A stretch of DNA of 64,000 nt from Paramicrobacterium fandaimingii (GCF_011751745.2 NZ_CP061170.1:2232001-2296000); one strand, 5' to 3'. Numbered from the stretch's first letter, positions 1 through 9,421 are shown. Notes: generated from the sequence alone by a model not told the origin. Translations and numbers: made by a program.

Positions 1-201
1 CACAAGGGGCCCCGGCCCGATGAGCGTCAACTCGACGCGATCATCGCCGTTCTTTCCACTTTTGTCGTTGTGGCGGCTCACTTTGACCTCGAACGCGATC
101 ATGCGATCCGTGATGTGGGTGATTTTCTCTGATTTCTCTTCCACATAATCACGAAAGCGATCGGTGACTCCCAGGCCAATTCCGACGATGTTAATTTCCA
201 C
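1..201 (-). CDS. hpf: Ribosome hibernation promoting factor (HPF), C-terminus cut by window edge
   Basis: The 67 visible residues form the N-terminal S30AE/YfiA domain, starting VEINIVGIGLGVTDRFRDYV, which binds the 30S subunit and inactivates or dimerises ribosomes in stationary phase. I chose the GTG at 201 because GGAGG lies 6-8 bases upstream and the family normally begins at this point. The rest of the gene, expected to include the long-form C-terminal dimerisation domain, lies left of the window. It is the last visible gene of the mtrA-mtrB-lpqB-comF-hpf series, with 62 bases between it and comF. Its ribosome binding site lies inside a 9-bp hairpin, annotated separately. Confidence 0.9.
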   Translation of the reverse strand, partial: MEINIVGIGLGVTDRFRDYVEEKSEKITHITDRMIAFEVKVSRHNDKSGKNGDDRVELTLIGPGPLV

Positions 202-231
202 GGCGACCTCCGGATCCGGCGCGAGGTCGCC
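202..231 (-). promoter_or_regulatory. Hairpin sequestering the hpf ribosome binding site
   Basis: Reading the minus strand, GGCGACCTC (231-223) pairs perfectly with GAGGTCGCC (210-202) across a 12-base loop. The right arm contains most of the GGAGG Shine-Dalgarno sequence and ends one base before the GTG start at 201. Folding would block initiation. A second possible fold uses the CCGGATCCGG palindrome in the loop. Confidence 0.6.
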
Positions 232-263
232 TGGTTTTCCGGGCGATCCTTTCACGCCTTTTC

Positions 264-1004
264 CTACACCGTAGCCCCAGTCCCCGACCTTGTCACGCTC
301 TGATCTCGACCGGGCGTGGCGAGACGCAGCGGCGTCGACGCAACAGTCGCACACGCAACGATCTCGCCGCCGCTCAGCCTCAGCGCGCGGACGCACTCCG
401 AGAGCGTCGCCCCGCTCGTCACAACATCATCGACGACGATAAATCGTCGGCCCCTCACGTTCTTCGACCTGATGGCGCCCGCAAGATTCTCGGTTCGCTG
501 TGCACGTCCGAGCCCGATCTGGTCGCGCGGTCGTCGTCGCCACGCGAGCACCCGTGAGCGCCCGAAACCGGCTCTCCGCACCATCAGATCGACGGGTACG
601 AACCCACGACGTTGCCGAGACCGCAGCGACGCAGGCACCGTCGCGAGCTCAATTCCCCGGCCCTCAGCATCGGCAAGCGCCGCCGTGATGGCAGCGTGCA
701 ATGCGATTCCCAGCGCCGACGCTGCATCGACACGACCGTCGCGTTTGACAGCGAGCAGCATGCGCTTCACGCGGCCCGAATAGTGAGCAGCGCTGTAGAC
801 GGGAACGCCGTCGAGCGTGCGCGTCAGGATGCTGTTGCACAGAGCGTCCCGGCACGTTGCGCACACGCTGGCGTCATTTTCGCCGCATCCGGCACAGACG
901 ACAGGGACGAGAAATGCAACGATCTCACGAATGACGCGCCGTCCGAGTGCGAGACAGTGGTGCGCGAGCGAAGGCCCCCACGCTCGGCCACGGTGACGTG
1001 TCAT
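264..1004 (-). CDS. ComF family phosphoribosyltransferase-like protein
   Basis: 246 residues. A zinc-binding cluster lies near the N-terminus (C37-x2-C40, C48-x2-C51). The C-terminal half is a type I phosphoribosyltransferase fold with the PRPP loop FIVVDDVVTSGAT at about 188-200. Those two parts in that order define ComF. Naturally competent bacteria need the ComF family for DNA uptake, but most actinobacterial homologues have no proven role, so I give no DNA-uptake claim. It lies between lpqB and hpf on the same strand, 88 bases after lpqB. The N-terminal 25 residues before REIVAFLVPVV are basic and look less conserved, so the true start could be downstream. Confidence 0.85.
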   Translation of the reverse strand: MTRHRGRAWGPSLAHHCLALGRRVIREIVAFLVPVVCAGCGENDASVCATCRDALCNSILTRTLDGVPVYSAAHYSGRVKRMLLAVKRDGRVDAASALGIALHAAITAALADAEGRGIELATVPASLRSRQRRGFVPVDLMVRRAGFGRSRVLAWRRRPRDQIGLGRAQRTENLAGAIRSKNVRGRRFIVVDDVVTSGATLSECVRALRLSGGEIVACATVASTPLRLATPGRDQSVTRSGTGATV

Positions 1005-1092
1005 CGCTCAAGCCTTGCCGTGGCGCTGCTCATCAGCAACCGTCCAGAGCAAAATGGGGAGAGCCGCCGCACGCGCACCGCCTGTGGACGCG

Positions 1093-2769
1093 TCAGTTCG
1101 CTGGCGTGCCGATCTGCGTTGCAATGAAGGCAACTCCCTCGCGAGACACCTGCCATCCGGTTCCGCGGCGGGCGAAAAGCTCATGGTTGCTTGTGACAGC
1201 CCTGAGCGCCTCCTCGCCGTTGCTGCCGACGAGTTCCACGGCATCCTCAACCGGTCCGATGTTCGTCGATGGCCCGCCCAACTCAATCAGCTGAACCACG
1301 TCGGTTGCGTCGCTCGTGAGCACCGCGACTGTCTGGTCGTCGACCCATGTTGCCGACATCGGAGTGCCCGATGCAACGGGGAAGCGCACGGTCTCGCTGA
1401 TTGATGTCGGCACGCCTGCCGTTCCTCTGCGCACTCCGGCGAGAAGAAGCTGCGGCGAATCGCCGGAGTCGATGAGTGCGACGATTCGCGTGCCATCACG
1501 GGACAGCTCGAGCGAGGCGATGGTCGACGCCTCCGGCCAGGGTGTCTGCACATCGTATGCCGCGCCCGACTGATCGTGCACCTGCATCTTTCCGGGCTGA
1601 CCAGCGGGAACGCTCCAGACGAACCCGGAATCGTCGAGTGTCGGTGCGATCAGGTCGTCACGACTGTCGACGAGCACGGGGTCCTTCTCCGATGTCACGG
1701 AGTACACGCCGTCTTCTGTGCGAACAGCGATCTGCGTGTTCTCACTGTTGATGATCGCCGCCGTTGCGTTCATCGCTTCGACGGTGGTCGAGATTCCGGA
1801 AATCGTCTCGATGCCCTTGCCCGACGCATACCCGAACCCGTCATCGGTCATGATGAGAGGCCGTGAGTCGACGCGAGGTTCACGCACGGTCAGCGATGGA
1901 ATGTCCATCGGCTGCCCGTCGAAGAGAACCGTGACGATGCCGGCGCCGGCAACGTTCTCCAGGCTCGCCACGAGCTGCGCTTTCATTCGCTTTCGGGCGG
2001 AATCGTCGGCTGTGAGGGCATCACGGCTGAGGTCCACCTGCGCTTCTCCGTCTGTGACGGGCACAGAGCTGCGTGCCAGCCGCGTTCCGTCTGGGAACGC
2101 CGTGGTCACCGACTGCGCGAGCCATTCACTCGGCCCTTTGAGCAGCTCCGTCACGACTCGGGTCGCCGAGGAGCTTCCCGAGGGGAACCAGCGCAGATCG
2201 GGCACGAGAGACGTCCACTGCGGGTTGAAGAAGCGCAGCGCATGCTGATCGAACACCGTCTCGAAGAGTGACTCTTCCAGGAGGATGCCGTTCGGCGCCT
2301 CCGCAATGCGCCATTCGCCGCTGACCTTGGCAAAGGTGTAGCTCTGGTGAACAAGGCCCCCTGTCGTTCGCTCGGAGTACACGCCCGTGCCGTCAACGAG
2401 AGCGGTGGGCGCAATAGCAACATCGATCGTCGCATCCGACTGCCTGTCAAACTGCCGTTCACCGGGATCGTCGAGCGTCACCGAGGCATCTGGATTCCAA
2501 TCGAGCCGAATATCCGGTGCCAGGTATTCGCGCGCGACGGCATAGTTGTTGAGCGGGCTGGATGCTGCCGCGATGAAGCCCTTGAGCAGATCCTCCTGCG
2601 ACGCGCCGGGCACCGGAGCGTCGGCGATCAGCGTGACGTCGTCTGCGTTGTTCTCGTCTTCTCCAATGGGGTTACCCTCGCGCACGCTCCCGCTGCGCGG
2701 GATGCCGGCGCACCCCGCGAGAAGCGCCACGATGACGGCGAGTGACAAGACTGAGGTGATTCGTCTCAT
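1093..2769 (-). CDS. lpqB: Lipoprotein LpqB, accessory to the MtrAB system
   Basis: 558 residues with a lipoprotein signal peptide: a short basic start, a hydrophobic stretch, then LLAGC with the lipidated cysteine at position 20. A GerMN-like domain follows (about 200-290, with FPDGTRLARSSVPVTDGEAQVDLS) and a C-terminal beta-propeller-like region. The start overlaps the mtrB stop as ATGA, so the two are translationally coupled. In mycobacteria LpqB interacts with the sensor MtrB outside the membrane and modulates MtrA phosphorylation; that role is carried over by family and by gene order. Confidence 0.93.
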   Translation of the reverse strand: MRRITSVLSLAVIVALLAGCAGIPRSGSVREGNPIGEDENNADDVTLIADAPVPGASQEDLLKGFIAAASSPLNNYAVAREYLAPDIRLDWNPDASVTLDDPGERQFDRQSDATIDVAIAPTALVDGTGVYSERTTGGLVHQSYTFAKVSGEWRIAEAPNGILLEESLFETVFDQHALRFFNPQWTSLVPDLRWFPSGSSSATRVVTELLKGPSEWLAQSVTTAFPDGTRLARSSVPVTDGEAQVDLSRDALTADDSARKRMKAQLVASLENVAGAGIVTVLFDGQPMDIPSLTVREPRVDSRPLIMTDDGFGYASGKGIETISGISTTVEAMNATAAIINSENTQIAVRTEDGVYSVTSEKDPVLVDSRDDLIAPTLDDSGFVWSVPAGQPGKMQVHDQSGAAYDVQTPWPEASTIASLELSRDGTRIVALIDSGDSPQLLLAGVRRGTAGVPTSISETVRFPVASGTPMSATWVDDQTVAVLTSDATDVVQLIELGGPSTNIGPVEDAVELVGSNGEEALRAVTSNHELFARRGTGWQVSREGVAFIATQIGTPAN

Positions 2770-4400
2770 GCGTCGTCCTCTTGCTGAATCGGCGGGCCCG
2801 AGCCGTCTGCGTCATCGGGAACACGGTCGAGCGGGTACGAGGTGATCGCCGCGCCTGGCGTTCGCGGGAGCGTCAGCCGAAAGTTGCTGCCCGCCGCAGG
2901 CCGAGACCAGACATCGATCTCTCCACCGTGCAGGCTGGCATCTTCCGTCGAAATGGCGAGGCCGAGGCCCGTTCCACCGATCGTTCGACGTCGAGAGGGA
3001 TCCGCGCGCCAGAAACGGTCGAAGACATGCTCAGCGTCGGCGTCGCTCATGCCGAGCCCGTAGTCGCGCACGGTGAGCGCGACAGCATCCGCATTGCTGT
3101 CGACGGTGACCACGATCGGGCGGCCCTCCCCGTGCTCGACGGCGTTGCCGATCAGGTTGCGCACAATGCGCCTGATGCGCCGTGGGTCCATCTCCACTTG
3201 GTTGTGGCCCCCCGGGGCGACAAGTCGAATATCGGTACCACGTTCCGCGGCGAGCGCTTCCATGCCGTCGATGCAGTCTTGCGCGAGCGTGGCGAGGTTG
3301 GTCGGCTCAAGCTCCAGCTGCACAGAGCCGGCGTCATAGCGGCTGATCTCCAGCAGATCGTCAAGCAGCAATTCAAACCGCTCAACCTGCGTGTGCAGCA
3401 ATTCGGCCGTGCGCGTCGTCGCTGGCGCAAACGAGTGGCGATGGTCATAGATGACGTCGTCGGCGAGTCTGATGGTTGTCAGCGGAGTGCGAAGCTCGTG
3501 TGAGACATCGGAGACGAACCGCTGCTGCACAAGCGACAGATCAGCCAGTTCGCGAATGCGCTGCTGCAGCGAGTCTGCCATTCCATTGAACGATCGAGCG
3601 AGCGTCGCAAGCTCGTCGGCCCCTGTCTCGCGGATTCGCACTCCCAGGTCGCCGTCGGCAAGCCGCTGGCTTGTCTCGGCGGCGATCGTGATGGGCTCGA
3701 CGACGAGGCGAACGACAACCCAGCCGACGGCACCGACAAGCAGAAGCAGCGCAAGGCCGACAATGAGCATCGTCTGCTGCAGAAATTGCAGTGTGCGCTC
3801 GGAGTCGCTGAGGTCGAAGGCGATGTAGAACTCGTACTGGCCAGCTCCCGGAACATCGATGAGCTGTCCAACGATCACACCGGGAACTTCGCCGTCTGCG
3901 CCCTTGAGCGTGACAGATTGCCACCACTGCTCGCCGACGCCATCTTGTACGACGTTTCGCAGCTCGGGTGACAGAACGCCGCCGGCGAGCTCCGAGCTGC
4001 GAAAGCCCTGCGGTGCATAGGGGTTGTATTCCTGCCCCGGCGCCCGGTAACCCGCGATGAGCTGGCTCGACGACGTCGCCGCGAGCTGGTTTCGCACCGT
4101 GTTCATCACGGTGGTGATCGCCACACGGTCATTGATATCAGCCGACTCGAAGAGACGCTGCACCGAACTCATTGTGCGCCCGGAGTCATCGAGAACCTGG
4201 CTCAGCCGAGACGAGAAGAGGTCGTTGCGAACGCTGATCGACATATACACACCCGACGCGAGCACAGCGACGAGGGTGAGGCCCACGGTGATCGACACGG
4301 TTCTGAACCGCAGTGACCGTCGCCACAATTCGCGCACCCGGCTGGGCCACGTGCGCACCTGCGAAAGCCCCAGCTCCGCAACCGACAGCGGTGAGCTCAT
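2766..4400 (-). CDS. mtrB: Sensor histidine kinase MtrB
   Basis: 544 residues. Transmembrane segments at about 34-54 and 211-234 flank an extracytoplasmic sensor domain. A HAMP linker (about 233-285), a HisKA domain with the phosphoacceptor H301 in FVSDVSHELRTPL, and a HATPase_c domain with N-box, DYGLGMSD and TGLGLAI follow. It phosphorylates MtrA in the control of cell-wall metabolism and division. It starts 3 bases after the mtrA stop and overlaps lpqB by 4 bases, so the three form one operon. The tail after the kinase core is acidic and rich in Asp/Glu. Confidence 0.95.
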   Translation of the reverse strand: MSSPLSVAELGLSQVRTWPSRVRELWRRSLRFRTVSITVGLTLVAVLASGVYMSISVRNDLFSSRLSQVLDDSGRTMSSVQRLFESADINDRVAITTVMNTVRNQLAATSSSQLIAGYRAPGQEYNPYAPQGFRSSELAGGVLSPELRNVVQDGVGEQWWQSVTLKGADGEVPGVIVGQLIDVPGAGQYEFYIAFDLSDSERTLQFLQQTMLIVGLALLLLVGAVGWVVVRLVVEPITIAAETSQRLADGDLGVRIRETGADELATLARSFNGMADSLQQRIRELADLSLVQQRFVSDVSHELRTPLTTIRLADDVIYDHRHSFAPATTRTAELLHTQVERFELLLDDLLEISRYDAGSVQLELEPTNLATLAQDCIDGMEALAAERGTDIRLVAPGGHNQVEMDPRRIRRIVRNLIGNAVEHGEGRPIVVTVDSNADAVALTVRDYGLGMSDADAEHVFDRFWRADPSRRRTIGGTGLGLAISTEDASLHGGEIDVWSRPAAGSNFRLTLPRTPGAAITSYPLDRVPDDADGSGPPIQQEDDA

Positions 4401-4403
4401 TGT

Positions 4404-5087
4404 CTACGAGCCCGAAGTGCCCGCCCGATAGCCGACTCCCCGCACTGTTGTCACGATGCGTGGATTGTCGGGATCGTGCTCGATCTTCGCGCGCAAACGC
4501 TGCACATGAACATTGACAAGTCGTGTGTCTGCCTTGTAGTGATAGCCCCAGACCTGCTCAAGAAGCATCTCTCGCGTGAACACCTGCTGCGGCTTCGATG
4601 CGAGCGTCAGCAGAAGATCGAACTCAAGCGGGGTGAGGTTGATCTTCTTGTCGCCCCGTCGCACTTCATGCCCTGCGACGTCAACGCTCAGGTCGGCGAC
4701 CTCCAGAGCATCCTGAGTCGACTCGGATGCCGGACGCAGGCGTGTGCGAATGCGAGCCACAAGTTCTTTCGGGTTGAAGGGCTTGACGATGTAATCGTCT
4801 GCGCCCGACTCCAGCCCGCGCACGACATCTGCCGTGTCCGACTTCGCCGTGAGCATGATGATGGGCACGCCGGATTCTTGCCTGATCTGCGTGCAGATCT
4901 CAATGCCGTCGACGCCAGGCAGCATGAGGTCGAGAAGCACGAGATCGGGTTTCTCTTGGCGAAACTCGGCGAGCGCTAACGCCCCGTCTGCGCAGAATAT
5001 CGGCTCATATTCCTCGGATCGCAGCACGATGCCGATCATCTCCGCGAGAGCTGTGTCATCGTCGACAACAAGAATTCGTGGGTTCAT
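4404..5087 (-). CDS. mtrA: Response regulator MtrA
   Basis: 227 residues from the ATG at 5087 (MNPRILVVDDD). The receiver domain has the acidic pocket D9/D10, the phosphoacceptor D53 in LVLLDLMLPG, T80 and K102. The C-terminal half is an OmpR/PhoB winged helix ending in RGVGYRAG. An in-frame ATG at 5114 would add nine unsupported residues. First gene of the mtrA-mtrB-lpqB operon; the divergent gene to the right begins 168 bases away. MtrA is an essential or near-essential regulator of cell-wall hydrolases and of replication-linked genes in related genera. Confidence 0.95.
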   Translation of the reverse strand: MNPRILVVDDDTALAEMIGIVLRSEEYEPIFCADGALALAEFRQEKPDLVLLDLMLPGVDGIEICTQIRQESGVPIIMLTAKSDTADVVRGLESGADDYIVKPFNPKELVARIRTRLRPASESTQDALEVADLSVDVAGHEVRRGDKKINLTPLEFDLLLTLASKPQQVFTREMLLEQVWGYHYKADTRLVNVHVQRLRAKIEHDPDNPRIVTTVRGVGYRAGTSGS

Positions 5088-5255
5088 TCGTCTCGTTCTC
5101 GTTTCTGTGTACACGGACGGCGTCCCGGCCCGCGTTCCACAAGGCTATCTGACGCTTGGCTCCATGCCCGTCGGTGAAACGCACGAGACGCCGCGCCGTA
5201 TGACAGAGTAGAACCCTGAAAGTGTCTCGCAAGGGTCTGAAAGGGGCGCGAACGA

Positions 5256-6569
5256 GTGAGCGATAACGGGTCATGGCACTCGCCGTCCGGTAACTCAGCA
5301 GGTACGCCGTCTGACGCGAACCGCACTCAGGGTGAGAACCCGGGGCCCCCGGACACGGGCGAAGCAGTCGGGCAGACCCCGCAGCAGCCTCAGCAGCCGC
5401 CATACGGGCAGCAGCCACCACCGCCACCGCGGTACGGCGAGTACGCTCCTCCGCAGTACGGACAGTACCCACCACCGCCGTCATACGGGCAGCAGCCGCC
5501 GCAGTACGGGCAAAACAGCCAACAGCCGTTCGGCTCCTCGTACGGCTGGGCACCGCCGCCGAAGCCCGGTCTCATTCCGCTGCGACCGTTGAGCTTCGGC
5601 GCCCTCCTGACCGCTCCGTTCAAGGAGCTGCGTCACAACCCGAAGACAACGGTGGGAAGCGCGCTCATCATCCAGGGCGTCACCGTCATACTCACGATCA
5701 TCATCACCGGCGTGGTCACCATGCTGATGCTCGGTCGAATTGACCAGGCGTCCGCTCAGGATCAAGCCGAGATCGCATCGGGCGCCGTGCTGACGATTCT
5801 GCTGTCGATGATCGTTCCGATTCTCGTTTCGATTGTCGGCTCCGCGTTTCTGCAGGGTGTCGTCGTGACAGACACGGCGCGGGCGACGCTCGGCGAGAAG
5901 CTGAGAATGCGTGACGTCTGGAAGGCGACCTGGCCGCGGTTCTGGACGCTCCTCGGCTGGACGGCCGTGTATTTGGTTGCAGCGCTCATCGCTCTGGCTG
6001 TCATCGGCGGCATCGGCGCGCTCCTGATTGTTCAGGGTGGTGCCGGGCTTGTGATCGGCATTCTCTTCATTGTCTTCGGGTCGTTGGCGGCGATCGCGCT
6101 GGGCGTGTGGATCTTCACAAAGCTCGCTATCGTGCCCAGCATCATCGTGATGGAGCACGCCACGCTGAAGAACGCGATGGTTCGCTCGTGGTACCTCACG
6201 ACAGGAAGCTTTTGGAAGACATTCGGCGTGATCTTCCTCATCGCGATGATTCTCAACATCGCCTCGCAGATCATCACCACTCCCCTGTCGCTCGTGTTCG
6301 GCATCGTTCCCGGTCTTCTCGACCCGACCGGCTCTGACATGGCCTCCATGCTCACTTTTCTCGCCATCGGCGAAGTGGTGCTTCTGCTGATCACCGTGGT
6401 CTTGGGGTCGATCATGTCTGTCGTGCAGTCGGGGGCACTCGCCCTGATCTACATTGATCTGCGCATGCGACGCGAGGGACTCGACATCGAGCTCACGCGG
6501 TTTGTCGAGGCGCGCCAGGTCGGTGACACGTCAGTGCCCGATCCGTTTGGACCGCGAGGGCAGCCGTGA
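5256..6569 (+). CDS. Polytopic membrane protein with Pro/Gln/Tyr-rich N-terminal tail
   Basis: 437 residues from a GTG at 5256 with a purine-rich AAGGGG upstream. Residues about 35-105 are low complexity, built of PPQYGQ/YGQQPP-like units. About six hydrophobic segments follow (near 135-170, 190-215, 240-300, 320-350 and 375-415). The membrane part resembles the DUF7544 / glycerophosphodiester phosphodiesterase membrane-domain-like proteins common in actinobacteria. No catalytic residues are recognisable. It overlaps the next gene by 4 bases (GTGA), which links it to the DUF4129-DUF4350-MoxR-DUF58 operon. The tail is probably cytoplasmic and disordered; its role is unknown. Confidence 0.8.
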   Translation: MSDNGSWHSPSGNSAGTPSDANRTQGENPGPPDTGEAVGQTPQQPQQPPYGQQPPPPPRYGEYAPPQYGQYPPPPSYGQQPPQYGQNSQQPFGSSYGWAPPPKPGLIPLRPLSFGALLTAPFKELRHNPKTTVGSALIIQGVTVILTIIITGVVTMLMLGRIDQASAQDQAEIASGAVLTILLSMIVPILVSIVGSAFLQGVVVTDTARATLGEKLRMRDVWKATWPRFWTLLGWTAVYLVAALIALAVIGGIGALLIVQGGAGLVIGILFIVFGSLAAIALGVWIFTKLAIVPSIIVMEHATLKNAMVRSWYLTTGSFWKTFGVIFLIAMILNIASQIITTPLSLVFGIVPGLLDPTGSDMASMLTFLAIGEVVLLLITVVLGSIMSVVQSGALALIYIDLRMRREGLDIELTRFVEARQVGDTSVPDPFGPRGQP

Positions 6570-7228
6570 TCGGCATTCTGCCGCTCGACGACACTCCTCC
6601 GCTGCACCCCGGCAGAGATGAAGCGTATGACTGGCTCGTCAGAGAGTTGTCGAAGCCCGAGTACACGGCGGCTCAGCCGTCGCTGATCGACCGCATCGCC
6701 TCGGCCGTCAGGGAGTGGTTTCTCTCCCTCGTCGTCCCGGGCGACGGTACGTTCGCCGCCTGGGTTCCCGTCATCATCGTCGTGCTCATCGCCGCAGCTG
6801 TCGTTGCAGCGATTCTGATCTGGGGCGTGCCCAGAAGAAACCGCGCGGGAAGAAACACGGCAGCGCTCTTCGGAGACGACGACACGAGAACGGCGCACGA
6901 GCTGCGCACCCACGCGCGACAGGCCGCGCAGGCCGGCGACTGGGAGACCGCCGTTCTCGAGATCTTCCGTGCCCTTGCCCGCGGTCTCGACGAGCGAACG
7001 CTCGTCACCGTTCTGCCAGGCACTACCGCCGGAGGCTTCGCGTCAGCAGCGGCGTCTGCCTTCCCTCCGCACGCGGCACGGCTGCGTTCTGCAGCATCCG
7101 TCTTCGACTCCGTTCGCTATCTCGAGGGCGGAGCCACGGCCGAGCAATACGAGGCACTCGCCGCTCTCGACGGCGAGCTCGCGCACGCGACACCGCGCAT
7201 TCATGACGCCGAGGTAGCGACACCGTGA
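6566..7228 (+). CDS. DUF4129 domain membrane protein
   Basis: 220 residues. One transmembrane helix at about 66-88 follows an N-terminal stretch that begins PLHPGRDEAYDWLVRELSKPEY. The cytoplasmic C-terminal half contains the DUF4129 signature (DWETAVLEIFRALARGLDER, then TAGGFA and FDSVRYLEGGATAEQY). In other bacteria DUF4129 proteins sit beside MoxR ATPases and DUF58 proteins, as here. The start overlaps the previous stop and the stop overlaps the next start, each by 4 bases, so translation is coupled. No enzymatic function is assigned. Confidence 0.85.
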   Translation: MIGILPLDDTPPLHPGRDEAYDWLVRELSKPEYTAAQPSLIDRIASAVREWFLSLVVPGDGTFAAWVPVIIVVLIAAAVVAAILIWGVPRRNRAGRNTAALFGDDDTRTAHELRTHARQAAQAGDWETAVLEIFRALARGLDERTLVTVLPGTTAGGFASAAASAFPPHAARLRSAASVFDSVRYLEGGATAEQYEALAALDGELAHATPRIHDAEVATP

Positions 7229-8415
7229 GCGTTGCGGAATCACTGACCCCGACGTTCGGGGCACGACTGCGGCGCAGCGCATTCTGGATCGCCTTCGGAA
7301 TCGGTGCGCTGATCATCGTGGGGATTGCGCTGGCCCTCTCTGGTGCCGGCAGTGACCAGAGCCGCCCGCTGCAGGCAGACAGCGCAACGCCATCTGGCGC
7401 CAAGGGCCTTGTCACGGTTCTCGAAGAGCATGGCGTATCGGTGACCGCCGCAGACAGCGCCGCGGATGCCGAAAACGTACTGGATGCCGGTGAGGCAACT
7501 CTTTTCGTCTACGACGCCGGTGGGTTTCTCGAGCCGCGCGATTTGGCACGGCTCACGGAGAAGGCGACAGACGCCGTGGTGATGACGCCCGACTTCGCCG
7601 ATCTGCGCGAGATCGCCGCCGGTGTGCGCACCGGCGGCTCTGAACCGGCCGATGCGGCACCCGTCGACGCCGCGTGCGATGTTCCCGCAGCCCGCGCCGC
7701 ACAGACGTCGGAGCTGCTGTACACCTACCGCATCATCGACAACGACGACGCGCTCGGCTGCTTTCCCGTCTCGGACGAGCGCTATGGCCTCGTGTCGCTT
7801 CCGCAGAGCGGAGGCGGTTCGCTGACGCTGCTGGGAAATCCGAGCGCGCTGAACAACGAAACGATCCTCCACGGGGGCAATGCGGCGTTGGCTCTCAACC
7901 TGCTCGGCGAGCACGGCGAGCTCGTCTGGTACCTCCCGACGATCGCCGATGTGCAGGCCGACGCACCGCCGACGCTCGGTGAGCTGACACCCAGGTGGGT
8001 TGTGCCGTTCACCGTTCTGCTCTCGCTCACGGCAGCTGCCGCGATGTTCTGGCGCGGCCGCCGGCTTGGACCCGTCGTCGTCGAGAACCTTCCCGTGCAT
8101 GTGCCGGCGCGCGAAACCGTCGAGGGACGTGCGCGCCTGTACGAGCGCGGAAACGCGCGTGGCCACGCCATCGACATGCTGCGCCTGGGGACGGTGTCAC
8201 GCGTCGCGGGGCTCCTTGGACTGTCGACCGGCGCGACGGTGTGGCAGGTCGCCGACGCCGCGGCATCCGTTCTGGCTCGTGATGCTCGCCAGACGCGCGC
8301 CGTGCTTGTCGATGACATCCCCTCAACCGACGCAGAGGTCATGTCGCTCTCTGACGCCCTCGACGAACTTGAAGCGCAGGTACGCGCGACGATCGATGAA
8401 ACAGGAAGAATGTGA
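7225..8415 (+). CDS. DUF4350 domain membrane protein
   Basis: 396 residues from a GTG overlapping the previous stop (GTGA). There is a transmembrane helix at about 17-37 and another at about 257-277. The outer domain carries the DUF4350 pattern: SGAKGLVTVLEEHGVSV near the start and HGGNAALALNLLGEHGELVWYLP before the second helix. The cytoplasmic tail contains RGHAIDMLRLGTVSRVAGLLGL. Known only as a conserved partner of DUF4129, MoxR and DUF58 genes in actinobacteria, where the set is thought to build or remodel an envelope complex. Confidence 0.85.
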   Translation: MSVAESLTPTFGARLRRSAFWIAFGIGALIIVGIALALSGAGSDQSRPLQADSATPSGAKGLVTVLEEHGVSVTAADSAADAENVLDAGEATLFVYDAGGFLEPRDLARLTEKATDAVVMTPDFADLREIAAGVRTGGSEPADAAPVDAACDVPAARAAQTSELLYTYRIIDNDDALGCFPVSDERYGLVSLPQSGGGSLTLLGNPSALNNETILHGGNAALALNLLGEHGELVWYLPTIADVQADAPPTLGELTPRWVVPFTVLLSLTAAAAMFWRGRRLGPVVVENLPVHVPARETVEGRARLYERGNARGHAIDMLRLGTVSRVAGLLGLSTGATVWQVADAAASVLARDARQTRAVLVDDIPSTDAEVMSLSDALDELEAQVRATIDETGRM

Positions 8416-8417
8416 CA

Positions 8418-9419
8418 ATGACGAATCAGCAAGGCTCGCCGCAGCCGCAGAACTCCGCCGATGACGCACATGACGAGCTGCGACAGCGGTTCGCGCAGGT
8501 GCGCACAGAGGTAGCAAAGGCCGTCGTCGGGCAGGATGCCGCGGTGACGGGGCTCGTTGTCGCATTGCTCGCTCGCGGGCATGCGCTGCTCGAGGGAGTC
8601 CCCGGCGTCGCGAAGACGCTTCTCGTGCGCTCGATGAGCACCTCGCTCTCGCTCGACACGAAGCGCGTTCAGTTCACGCCCGACCTGATGCCTGGCGATG
8701 TCACGGGATCGCTCGTGTACGACGCAAAGGCGGGCGAGTTCGAGTTTCGGCAGGGACCCGTCTTCACGAACATCATGCTCGCCGACGAAATCAACCGCAC
8801 GCCGCCGAAGACGCAGTCGTCACTGCTCGAGGCGATGGAGGAGCGCCAGGTCTCGGCAGACGGCGTGACACGCCCTCTCCCTGTGCCGTTCATGGTCGCC
8901 GCGACGATGAACCCAATCGAGTACGAAGGCACGTACACACTGCCTGAGGCGCAGCTCGACCGCTTTCTCGTGAAGCTGGTTCTCGACATTCCCGAGCGCC
9001 AGACCGAGGTCGAGGTGCTGCGCAGGCACGCTGACGGCTTCGACCCACGCAACTTGGCAGCTGCCGGCGTCACTCCCGTCGTGACAGCAGACGACATCAC
9101 AGCAGCACAGTCCGCTGCCTCTGCCGTCGGCGTCACCGATGCCGTTCTGGCGTACCTCGTCGACCTCGCGCGTGCCACACGCCAGAGCCCGTCGGTGCGC
9201 ATCGGCGTGAGTCCGCGCGGCACAACGGCGCTTCTTGCCGCGACAAAGGCATGGACCTGGCTCACCGGGTACTCGTCGATCACCCCAGACCATGTTCAGG
9301 CGATGCTGCTTCCTGTCTGGCGCCACCGCATTCAGCTGCGGCCCGAAGCGGAGCTCGAGGGCGTCTCGGTCGATGCGATTCTGACCTCGGTCATGCAGCA
9401 GGTGCAGGTGCCGTTCTAA
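8418..9419 (+). CDS. MoxR family AAA+ ATPase
   Basis: 333 residues from the ATG at 8418. A GTG at 8412 would add two residues and give the same 4-base overlap used by its neighbours; the AGGAA at 8403-8407 could serve either. Walker A is GVPGVAKT, Walker B is LADEINR, followed by the MoxR signature PPKTQSSLLEAMEE. A sensor 2 region with ISPRGT-like VSPRGT is present. MoxR proteins act as ATP-driven chaperones for partners with VWA or DUF58 domains, which fits the gene immediately downstream. Confidence 0.92.
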   Translation: MTNQQGSPQPQNSADDAHDELRQRFAQVRTEVAKAVVGQDAAVTGLVVALLARGHALLEGVPGVAKTLLVRSMSTSLSLDTKRVQFTPDLMPGDVTGSLVYDAKAGEFEFRQGPVFTNIMLADEINRTPPKTQSSLLEAMEERQVSADGVTRPLPVPFMVAATMNPIEYEGTYTLPEAQLDRFLVKLVLDIPERQTEVEVLRRHADGFDPRNLAAAGVTPVVTADDITAAQSAASAVGVTDAVLAYLVDLARATRQSPSVRIGVSPRGTTALLAATKAWTWLTGYSSITPDHVQAMLLPVWRHRIQLRPEAELEGVSVDAILTSVMQQVQVPF

Positions 9420-9421
9420 CG

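Noticed and set aside
5380..5560. Repeated CAGCAGCC/TACGGGCAGC-like DNA suggesting a satellite
   Set aside because: It encodes the Pro/Gln/Tyr-rich tail of a real protein; the repetition is at the amino-acid level and imperfect.
9251..9421. Start of the DUF58 protein inside moxR
   Set aside because: The extension is a shadow of moxR; the ATG at 9422 gives the normal membrane-helix start.
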